Source: Flavobacterium hungaricum | GTDB lineage: Bacteria > Bacteroidota > Bacteroidia > Flavobacteriales > Flavobacteriaceae | DNA length: 64,000 nt | Reading direction: 5' to 3' | Assembly (NCBI RefSeq): GCF_015182285.1 | Contig: NZ_PRDM01000001.1 | Coordinates: 992,001-1,056,000 of the forward strand | Shown here: piece by piece, positions 55,118-61,282 of the stretch | How the letters are laid out: each line of letters begins with the position of its first letter | Numbering within the stretch: the stretch's first letter is position 1 | Position numbers and translations under genes: made by a program | The notes under the pieces: model-generated | The model's input: the letters and a program-made list of their open reading frames with translations, nothing else | What the model was told of the DNA's origin: nothing | Database searches by the model: none

Positions 55118-55639
55118 ATGTCTCCATTAGAAGAAATCCATAATATGCCTATTTATCAAAAGGCAGAACAAATTTTTCAGCTTACACAAGGACTTATACA
55201 GATTGTTCCGTTAGAAGATGAGTTTTTACAAGAAACCGTTGTAAAATTCATGGCAGAAAATGCTATGTTGATCCCAGTTAAAATTGCTGGCGCAGAAGGC
55301 GGTGATTTGTATGATCTTAGAATGGAAAACGCAGCCATAATCCGAAAGGCAGCAAGAGAATTATACGTACAAGCCGGAAGCCTTCGTTTTGCAGAGGGAA
55401 TTCGCGACAAAGATTATATCGAGCTACTGCGCAATACCATTGAAGAATTTCGTCTCTTGTTTGTAGATTGGGTGGCAGGATTTGATCAATGGAATTACAT
55501 TAAAGACAGCTGGGGATTGTTTAATCCGCCGGGAGTAAATGCCCACGACAAAGATCCAGACGAAGATATTCCGTTTAATCTCAACGAATTTTTAGAGTTT
55601 GGCGACGATGATGATAACGATGACGACGACGATTTTTAA
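55118..55639 (+). CDS. Helical protein with Asp-rich C-terminal tail, unknown function
   Basis: 173 residues, largely helical (EIHNMPIYQKAEQIFQLTQGL ... AAIIRKAARELYVQAGSL ... YIELLRNTIEEFRLLFVDWVAGF), reminiscent of four-helix-bundle proteins, ending in a strongly acidic tail (FGDDDDNDDDDDF). No family named with confidence. Its own transcription unit: hairpin terminators with nearly the same stem (GGATGAAA / TTTCATCC) lie just before and just after it. Confidence 0.7.
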   Translation: MSPLEEIHNMPIYQKAEQIFQLTQGLIQIVPLEDEFLQETVVKFMAENAMLIPVKIAGAEGGDLYDLRMENAAIIRKAARELYVQAGSLRFAEGIRDKDYIELLRNTIEEFRLLFVDWVAGFDQWNYIKDSWGLFNPPGVNAHDKDPDEDIPFNLNEFLEFGDDDDNDDDDDF

Positions 55640-55645
55640 ACAGCA

Positions 55646-55678
55646 AAAAGGATGAAAGTATTTTTCATCCCTTTTTTA
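55646..55678 (+). terminator. Intrinsic terminator after the acidic-tail gene
   Basis: AAAAGGATGAAA / TTTCATCCCTTTT stem and T-run, very similar to 55048-55084. Confidence 0.85.
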
Positions 55679-55683
55679 ATGCA

Positions 55684-56889
55684 TTACTGCAATTCGTAAA
55701 AATCTCTTTTTCCAATTTTGATTTTAGTATTGGCTTTAATTTCAACTGCTTCATTTGGATCTGCAATTTTTATCATGTTGATTTGAACTGCGCCGCTTTC
55801 GATCAATCTGCGGTTAGCCGATTTGCTGATTTCTTTTTTGATCTGCGTACACAATTCAATCAAAGTGATGGTATCAGTTTTTACCTCTAATGAACTGATT
55901 AAAACGGGTAAAAAAGATTTTGATGCCGCATTTTTACTCTGAAATTGATTTACAAAAAAAGCTTCTGCTTCTGTTGCTTTTTCAATAGAATGGTATTGTG
56001 TAATGATATTTTTTGCAATGAGTTTCTTAATATTCATTGGGTTTTCATTCTGTTCTAATCGTTCTTTTAGATTTTGTTTTTCATCTAAAGAAAAAGAAGC
56101 TGCCAATTCTAAAAACTCCAAAATCAGACTATCAGGAATCGACATTGTTTTACCAAACATTTCGTTAGGTTCATCTATAAGACCAATCGTATTATTTAAA
56201 GATTTACTCATCTTTTCTTTGCCGTCCAGACCTTTCAGCAATGGCATGCACATTACAATCTGTGGAGACATTTTAAAATTTTCCTGTAACTGCCTTCCCA
56301 TTGTGCAGTTAAACAATTGGTCTGTACCGCCCATTTCGATATCTGCATTGATTTTAACCGAATCAAAACCCTGCAAAATTGGGTAAGCCAGCTCATGCAT
56401 CCCTATTGGTGAATTCTCTGTAAAACGCTTATTAAAATCATTACGATGCATTAGCTGCGCAACAGTAACATTCGACATAATCTGAATTACTTCAGAAAAA
56501 GAAAGCGCATCCAGCCATTCAGAGTTGAAAACTATTTTAGCTTTTTCTACATCAATAATTTTGGATAACTGCGAAATGTACGTTGCCGCATTATGCTGCA
56601 CTTCTTCAGCACTTAATGGTTTTCGGCTTTTGTTTTTTCCCGTCGGATCTCCGATTCTTGCTGTAAAACTTCCCACGACAATTACAATTTGATGTCCTAA
56701 ATCCTGAAACTCTTTCAGTTTTTTCAATACCACAGCGTGTCCCAAATGTAAGTCTGGCGCCGTGGGATCAAAACCCAGTTTGATTACTAATTTTCTGTTT
56801 TCTTTTGCTGCCTGATTTAGTTTTTCTTCCAAACCATTTTCAGGAAGAAAGATTTCGACATTTTCTTTTAATCTTTGAATTGTTTCCAT
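55684..56889 (-). CDS. tyrS: Tyrosyl-tRNA synthetase
   Basis: Charges tRNA-Tyr. 401 residues: a Rossmann core with HLGH (residues 48-51) and KMSKS (226-230), and a C-terminal S4 RNA-binding domain (about 340-401: KEISKSANRRLIESGAVQIN). GFDPTAPDLHLGH and GGTDQLFNC are typical of the TyrZ-like branch. The start codon is only about 11 bases after the T-tract of a strong intrinsic terminator, so all tyrS transcripts must read through it. A Tyr-rich leader ORF precedes that terminator (see 56898-57084). Confidence 0.96.
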   Translation of the reverse strand: METIQRLKENVEIFLPENGLEEKLNQAAKENRKLVIKLGFDPTAPDLHLGHAVVLKKLKEFQDLGHQIVIVVGSFTARIGDPTGKNKSRKPLSAEEVQHNAATYISQLSKIIDVEKAKIVFNSEWLDALSFSEVIQIMSNVTVAQLMHRNDFNKRFTENSPIGMHELAYPILQGFDSVKINADIEMGGTDQLFNCTMGRQLQENFKMSPQIVMCMPLLKGLDGKEKMSKSLNNTIGLIDEPNEMFGKTMSIPDSLILEFLELAASFSLDEKQNLKERLEQNENPMNIKKLIAKNIITQYHSIEKATEAEAFFVNQFQSKNAASKSFLPVLISSLEVKTDTITLIELCTQIKKEISKSANRRLIESGAVQINMIKIADPNEAVEIKANTKIKIGKRDFYELQ

Positions 56890-56897
56890 TTTGTTTA

Positions 56898-56931
56898 AAT
56901 AAAAAAAGCCCGGACAAAATGCCCGGGCTTT
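56898..56931 (-). terminator. tyrS: Intrinsic terminator just before tyrS (attenuator candidate)
   Basis: On the minus strand AAAGCCCGGGC pairs with GTCCGGGCTTT (one G-T) around a 5-base loop, followed by TTTTTTT. The T-tract ends about 11 bases before the tyrS ATG, leaving no room for a promoter in between. Confidence 0.85.
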
Positions 56932-56994
56932 AAGGTTATATAATTTTTATCTGTTATTTTACGAAAGTAAATACGTTGAATTATAAGCATAGCC
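56926..56994 (-). promoter_or_regulatory. Possible antiterminator pairing in the tyrS leader
   Basis: On the minus strand GGCTATGCTTATAATT (56994-56979), which spans two Tyr codons of the leader ORF, can pair with AATTATATAACCTTAAAGCC (56945-56926): 7 bp next to the loop plus a GGCT/AGCC stem with an internal loop. The second strand includes the 5' arm of the terminator, so the two structures exclude each other. Inferred by eye; not energy-checked. Confidence 0.4.
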
Positions 56995-57069
56995 AATCCG
57001 AGCAAATATTACTTTGTGATAATAAGTGCTGAAAAATGGAAGGCGTAATATGCTGTTCAAGAATTTCAT
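56959..57069 (-). CDS. Tyr-rich leader peptide of tyrS (36 residues)
   Basis: ATG at 57069 opens a 36-codon frame ending TAA at 56961-56959. The peptide runs MKFLNSILRLPFFSTYYHKV then IFARIGYAYNSTYLLS; Tyr occurs at positions 16, 17, 27, 29 and 33, all as TAT. It starts about eight bases after a TATCTTTG promoter box, implying a nearly leaderless message, and stops 28 bases before the terminator stem. This is the layout of a leader peptide whose translation senses charged tRNA-Tyr. It has no visible Shine-Dalgarno, as is normal in this phylum. An accidental ORF is the main alternative. Confidence 0.6.
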   Translation of the reverse strand: MKFLNSILRLPFFSTYYHKVIFARIGYAYNSTYLLS

Positions 57070-57076
57070 AAGACTG

Positions 57077-57084
57077 CAAAGATA
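57077..57084 (-). promoter_or_regulatory. -7 box TATCTTTG of the tyrS leader transcript
   Basis: TATCTTTG on the minus strand. The expected start (about 57071-57074) gives a leader of about 180 bases before tyrS. A TTG at 57111-57109 lies somewhat far upstream (24-base spacer). Confidence 0.6.
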
Positions 57085-57145
57085 AAATTTTAATTAATTT
57101 ATTGTATGCAATGGATAAAAATAATACGTACGAAATGTTTTGGTC

Positions 57146-58252
57146 TTATTCTAAAACCAATTCTGCTAAAGCTTCTTTACTAAAACCTTTTAATTGATCC
57201 GTTTTTCCAGCTTTGATTTTAGCCACCCAATTCGGATCAGATAAAAGAGGTCTTCCCACAGCAACTAAATCAAAATCGCCTCTGTCAAAACGTCTGTTTA
57301 ATTCTTCAAGAGAAGTTGGCTCAGAGCTCTCTCCGGCAAAAGCACCAAAGAAATCGCCGGACAAACCAACAGAACCCACGGTAATTGTAGGCGCTCCCGT
57401 AACTTTTTTTGCCCATCCTGCAAAGTTCAGATCAGAACCTTCAAATTCTGGTTCCCAAAAACGGCGCTGCGAAGCGTGTATAATGTCAACACCAGCATCA
57501 ACAAGAGGAGTAAGCCAAGCCTCTAATTCTGCAGGATTTTTAGCCAGTTTATAATTATAATCAGAAGGTTTAAATTGAGAAAAACGCATTATAACTGCAA
57601 AATCATTCCCTACTTGTTTTCTAATTTCTTTTATTACTTCTATTGCAAAACGATTGCGTTCCGGCAAAGTTTTTCCTCCGTAAATATCTTCACGCAAATT
57701 GGTTTGAGGATTAAAGAATTGGTCAATTAAATAACCGTGTGCCCCGTGAATTTCGATAGTATCAAAACCTAATCTTTTAGCATCGGCTGCGGCTTTACCA
57801 AAAGCAAGGATAGTATCTTCAATATCTTTTTCGGTCATCGAAACCCCATTTCTAAAATCAGGACGGTTTAATCCAGACGGTCCTTCAAACGGAACTGGCG
57901 GCACCCATCCCGAATGATGGTTGTCCATAATTCCCATATGCCAGATCTGCGGTCCCATTTGGCCGCCCGCGGCATGAACTTCATTTATTACTTTTTGCCA
58001 TCCTTTTAAAGCTTCATCGCCATAAAAATGAGGTACATTAGCATCGTTTGATGATGAAGGTCTGTCGATAACAGTTCCTTCAGATAATATTAAACCAACT
58101 TCGCCTGCAGCTCTTTTTTGGTAGTAAGCGGCTACTGTATCCGTTGGATTTCCGTTTGGAGAAAATGAGCGCGTCATTGGCGCCATTACGATTCGGTTTT
58201 TCAGATTTAACGTCTTTAAGTTAAATGGAGAAAACAGGTTGTTTGTACTCAT
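57146..58252 (-). CDS. Alkene reductase, Old Yellow Enzyme family (NemA-like)
   Basis: FMN-dependent NADPH oxidoreductase that reduces electrophilic alkenes, nitro compounds and similar toxic molecules. 368 residues of an (alpha/beta)8 barrel: NRIVMAPMTRSFSPNG at the N-terminus, GPQIWHMG, DTIEIHGAHGYLIDQFFNPQTNLREDIYGG (His and Tyr of the active site), and VAVGRPLLSDP. The ArsR regulator gene ends 6 bases upstream, so the two are an operon. Confidence 0.92.
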   Translation of the reverse strand: MSTNNLFSPFNLKTLNLKNRIVMAPMTRSFSPNGNPTDTVAAYYQKRAAGEVGLILSEGTVIDRPSSSNDANVPHFYGDEALKGWQKVINEVHAAGGQMGPQIWHMGIMDNHHSGWVPPVPFEGPSGLNRPDFRNGVSMTEKDIEDTILAFGKAAADAKRLGFDTIEIHGAHGYLIDQFFNPQTNLREDIYGGKTLPERNRFAIEVIKEIRKQVGNDFAVIMRFSQFKPSDYNYKLAKNPAELEAWLTPLVDAGVDIIHASQRRFWEPEFEGSDLNFAGWAKKVTGAPTITVGSVGLSGDFFGAFAGESSEPTSLEELNRRFDRGDFDLVAVGRPLLSDPNWVAKIKAGKTDQLKGFSKEALAELVLE

Positions 58253-58258
58253 AGTAAT

Positions 58259-58561
58259 TTACAAATTAGATTGAATTAAGTTACTGAGTGCTTCAAAGGC
58301 ACCTTCGTTGCGTTTATAATAAGTCCATTGTCCAACACGTTTGGCTTCGATAAAGCCCGCGCGCTGTAAAATAGACAGGTATTCGGATACTGTAGATTGT
58401 GTTAAACCAGCCTTTGCCTGAATCTGCCCAACGCAGACACCATGCTCAAATCCGGCATGCTGCAATTGATCCGGAAAATTAATTTCGGGTTCTTTTAGCC
58501 ATTCCAGCATTTGCAATCTCGATTTATTAGATAATGCTTTAAAAATTTCTATCGTTTCCAT
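58259..58561 (-). CDS. ArsR-family winged-helix regulator of the OYE operon
   Basis: 100 residues, whole-length winged HTH: ALSNKSRLQMLEWLK, recognition helix TQSTVSEYLSILQRAGFIEAKRVGQWTYYKRN. One cysteine in HGVCVGQIQ is at the place of the ArsR metal/thiol site, without the second Cys, so a redox or electrophile sensor is more likely than arsenic. Start codon is four bases after a TATATTTG box, i.e. a leaderless message. Repeats overlapping the promoter suggest autoregulation. Confidence 0.88.
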   Translation of the reverse strand: METIEIFKALSNKSRLQMLEWLKEPEINFPDQLQHAGFEHGVCVGQIQAKAGLTQSTVSEYLSILQRAGFIEAKRVGQWTYYKRNEGAFEALSNLIQSNL

Positions 58562-58565
58562 GCCG

Positions 58566-58573
58566 CAAATATA
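58566..58573 (-). promoter_or_regulatory. -7 box of the ArsR-OYE operon
   Basis: TATATTTG on the minus strand ends four bases before the ATG, predicting a start at or near the A of the start codon. Confidence 0.6.
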
Positions 58574-58606
58574 TCGACTTTTCCCGATATACCAATTTCC
58601 CGATAT
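58571..58606. promoter_or_regulatory. ArsR operator candidate
   Basis: ATATCG (58571-58576) and CGATAT (58585-58590) form an inverted repeat with an 8-base spacer, and TTCCCGATAT is repeated exactly at 58581-58590 and 58597-58606, 16 bases apart. They overlap the -7 box and its upstream region. Confidence 0.5.
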
Positions 58607-58876
58607 GCTTTTGTGATAATTTTATGATTGGAGCAGGAGAAAGTTTTAATCGCACAGAGATTTAACTAAAGAAAAATTTATATTTGTTTTTAAATTTAAT
58701 CTTGCGAAGGCGCAGAGACACAGAGGGAATTAAACCATATAAGTAATAGAAAATAATGTAAGCAGGTCTAAAATGAACTTCTATTACTTATAGGGTTAAG
58801 AAAAAAAAACTTTGCGCTTTTGCGGCTTTGCGAGATAGAAAAAAATGATCCCCAAACAAATAAACGTAATCAAACT

Positions 58877-59371
58877 ATGAAAAAAATCTACCTAGTATTA
58901 ACCTTCACATTCTTCAATTTATTACTAACCAACGCACAAGTTGTAGGAACAGACATTGGCGATATCGCACCAGAAATTGATCTTCCGGATACAAAAGGAG
59001 AAAATCAAGTGTTGTCGTCTTTAAGAGGATCATTGGTTTTGGTTGACTTTTGGGCTTCTTGGTGCGGACCCTGCATAAAAGAACAGCCTTTATTACTAAA
59101 ACTTCACAATGCTTATCCTGACAAATTATCGATTTACAGCGTTTCTATGGATACTAAAAAAGCGCTTTGGACCGCTGCAATAGCAAAAGGAAAATTACCT
59201 TGGATCAATGTAAGTGACTTAAAATACTGGCAGTCACCGGTTGTAGGAGCTTATTTGCTGCAATCTGTTCCGTTAAACTTTTTAGTAGATAAAAACGGAA
59301 TTATTGTGGCAAAAAATATTCACGGAAAAGCTCTAGAGGATAAGATAAAATCGTTGCTGGAGTCAAAATAA
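58877..59371 (+). CDS. TlpA-like secreted thioredoxin
   Basis: 164 residues from MKKIYLVLTF: a signal peptide (1-20, NAQ), then a thioredoxin fold with FWASWCGPC (Cys63 and Cys66) and the cis-Pro region SVPLNFLVDKNG. Acts in the periplasm as a thiol-disulfide reductase. The frame is open to 58820, but the added residues are part of the repeat region and would bury the signal peptide. Followed by an unknown membrane gene after 28 bases. Confidence 0.88.
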   Translation: MKKIYLVLTFTFFNLLLTNAQVVGTDIGDIAPEIDLPDTKGENQVLSSLRGSLVLVDFWASWCGPCIKEQPLLLKLHNAYPDKLSIYSVSMDTKKALWTAAIAKGKLPWINVSDLKYWQSPVVGAYLLQSVPLNFLVDKNGIIVAKNIHGKALEDKIKSLLESK

Positions 59372-59399
59372 AAGCCCAATAAAAACCAACTAATAGATA

Positions 59400-60491
59400 A
59401 TGGAAGAACAGTTTAAAAGTTACGAAAAAACAATTCAAAAAAAACATAGTTTCGGAATGCCAAAATACAAAGAACAGTTTCGTACTTCTTTGAGTAAAAC
59501 ACTTTTTATTGCGCTTGCAGAAAAGGCAGTTTTAAAATTGGGCTGGCATTTGACATATAAAAACGAAAATTCTATAGAAGCAAAAAGAAATGAAACTAGT
59601 TTTGGTATTGATAAATGGACAGAAGCCATAACGATTACTTTTGATCATGGAAATGTAGAGGTAAAAAGCGAATCTTTAGGAAACGAAATTTGGGATATAG
59701 GCCGCAATTCTAAAAGAGTAAAATTATTTATTTATGCGTTTAAAGAAACTGAAAAAGAGTTTGATAAAGAGGCTTTAAACGAATTAGAAGCTGAGATTGA
59801 AAAGAAAAATAATTGGGACGATTATAGTATTCCGGAACATCTGCCTGCGCCGACTTTAGTTAAAAAGAAACAATTTCCAATTTTGGTTTTAGGCGGTGCC
59901 CTTATTGCTTTGCTGCTGGGGCTTATAGTTGCAGAAGTTTCGATACATGTGATTTACATTATTGGAGTTTTTGAGGTATTGGCAGGATTAGCGATTGCCT
60001 ATTCATTAAAATTTTTAATTCAGATTGCCAATTTTGTAGACTTAAAGAAAATTCAGTACGTCATAATAGCAATGGTTTTTATAGTTTACAGCTCGAATCA
60101 GTATTTTCAATATTTAATTGTCTTAAATGAAAATGATATAAGTGGTCTAAGTTTTTATGAATTTCTTCAAATTATATTTTCAGAAGGATTATTTATCAAA
60201 AAAATAAATACCGGATGGATTGGGCTGGTATTAAGCTGGGTAGTTCAATTGGTTTTAACTTATTATATTGCGGTGGCAAGAGTTTCTTCGATTGTAATGG
60301 CTTATCAAATTGAAAAAATTCCAGTTGAGGTCATTGATTTTTCTTTTTACCACATTGTAAAAGGAAAATCTGAAAATGAAGTAAGAAAAGAGCTGGCTGC
60401 AAAAGGCTGGACAGATAAGGAAAATCAAGATGAAGTTTTTGAAGCCATGGCAGCAATTGGCGGCGTGACAGAGTTACAGCGAATGAAATAG
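59400..60491 (+). CDS. Membrane protein of unknown function with soluble N-terminal domain
   Basis: 363 residues: a soluble N-terminal ~150 residues (ALAEKAVLKLGWHLTYKNENS ... EAITITFDHGNVEVKSES), four spans (about 157-177, 180-205, 214-240, 270-300) and a C-terminal cytoplasmic tail ending with EVRKELAAKGWTDKENQDEVFEAMAAI, which looks like a small helical domain found in other Flavobacteriia membrane proteins. Function unknown. Probably co-transcribed with the TlpA-like gene. Confidence 0.7.
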   Translation: MEEQFKSYEKTIQKKHSFGMPKYKEQFRTSLSKTLFIALAEKAVLKLGWHLTYKNENSIEAKRNETSFGIDKWTEAITITFDHGNVEVKSESLGNEIWDIGRNSKRVKLFIYAFKETEKEFDKEALNELEAEIEKKNNWDDYSIPEHLPAPTLVKKKQFPILVLGGALIALLLGLIVAEVSIHVIYIIGVFEVLAGLAIAYSLKFLIQIANFVDLKKIQYVIIAMVFIVYSSNQYFQYLIVLNENDISGLSFYEFLQIIFSEGLFIKKINTGWIGLVLSWVVQLVLTYYIAVARVSSIVMAYQIEKIPVEVIDFSFYHIVKGKSENEVRKELAAKGWTDKENQDEVFEAMAAIGGVTELQRMK

Positions 60492-60550
60492 TCAAAGGAG
60501 AAATTCGAGATTCTTTATTCCGTTTTAAAATCAAAATAAATAGCGATCTC

Positions 60551-60592
60551 TATATCAATTGCCCTCAGTTAAAGTAGAGGGCAATTGATATA
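60551..60592. repeat. Perfect 16-bp-arm inverted repeat, CAATTGCC family
   Basis: TATATCAATTGCCCTC pairs perfectly with GAGGGCAATTGATATA around AGTTAAAGTA. Related to 34535-34670. Confidence 0.85.
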
Positions 60593-60620
60593 ATCATCAC
60601 GTTTTAATGCTTCTTGGCAA

Positions 60621-60660
60621 AAAAAAAATCCAATTGAAAACCATAGTTTCAATTGGATTT
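60621..60660. terminator. Bidirectional terminator between two convergent genes
   Basis: ATCCAATTGAAA / TTTCAATTGGAT perfect stem with an A-run on one side and T-rich sequence on the other. Confidence 0.8.
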
Positions 60661-60690
60661 TGGATTTTTTTCTTTTGGATTTTTCTAAAT

Positions 60691-61071
60691 TTAAGACTCC
60701 CTCGTAACTTTTTTAACACCCCCAAAACTTGTTTTCAACATTTCTCTAATCTGAAACTGAGTTTTGTTTCCCGATGCATTTTTCCAATCTTTAAGATCAT
60801 AAATATGAATTTGATCTGCATACGGATTCGTTAAAAACGAAATCCTTGAAATCGTGTATTTATAGTATTTCAGTTCGTGAGACACATGTCGATTCGGAAC
60901 AACAATAAGTATGTTTTCCCAGTTCAAAAAGTCTTTCGGAACATCTGTTCTTTCTAATAATCCTAAAGATTCAAAAAAAGCATAAATTTTCTGATCATTA
61001 AGTTTATTTATCTTATGATCAAGGGTTTTAAAAGTACTTTGGAGTCTATTTTCGTTCATAATAGTACTCAT
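60691..61071 (-). CDS. Hypothetical cytoplasmic protein
   Basis: 126 residues (122 if the second Met at 61059 is used). Hydrophilic, mixed alpha/beta, no signal peptide: NDQKIYAFFESLGLLE, WENILIVVPNRHVSHELKYYKYTISRISFLTNPYADQIHIYDLKDW. No family recognised. It has a terminator on its 3' side and lies divergently from the GH2 gene. Confidence 0.6.
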   Translation of the reverse strand: MSTIMNENRLQSTFKTLDHKINKLNDQKIYAFFESLGLLERTDVPKDFLNWENILIVVPNRHVSHELKYYKYTISRISFLTNPYADQIHIYDLKDWKNASGNKTQFQIREMLKTSFGGVKKVTRES

Positions 61072-61282
61072 AAGGTAATTGCTTTTTAGAATTTAAGTAT
61101 AAAATTACGTCAAAAGAAAATTATTTTAGAATGTTATGTCGTTAGATTCATTCTAAATTTAGAAAACCATTTTAAAAGTATTATTTTAAAGGGATTATCA
61201 CATTTTGATAAAATACTATTACTGTAGCAAATGCAAAAACTCTAATTTTAGCATTCTTTGATTTTACTAACAACCACACGCT

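Larger units (their letters stand above)
58562..58876. repeat. ArsR-TlpA spacer with an inverted repeat
   Basis: Besides the arsR promoter region, the 315-base gap contains AACCATATAAGTAATAGAA (58733-58751) pairing with TTCTATTACTTATAGGGTT (58779-58797), framed by CTTGCGAAGGCGCAGAG and CTTTGCGCTTTTGCGGC phrases, a typical dispersed repeat. The word AACCATATAAGT also occurs after the acyl-CoA dehydrogenase gene. Confidence 0.6.

Noticed and set aside
56898..57084. T-box riboswitch in front of tyrS
   Set aside because: The leader is only ~180 bases, no T-box core sequence or specifier-loop architecture was recognised, and T-boxes are not typical of Bacteroidota. A Tyr-rich ORF explains the region better.
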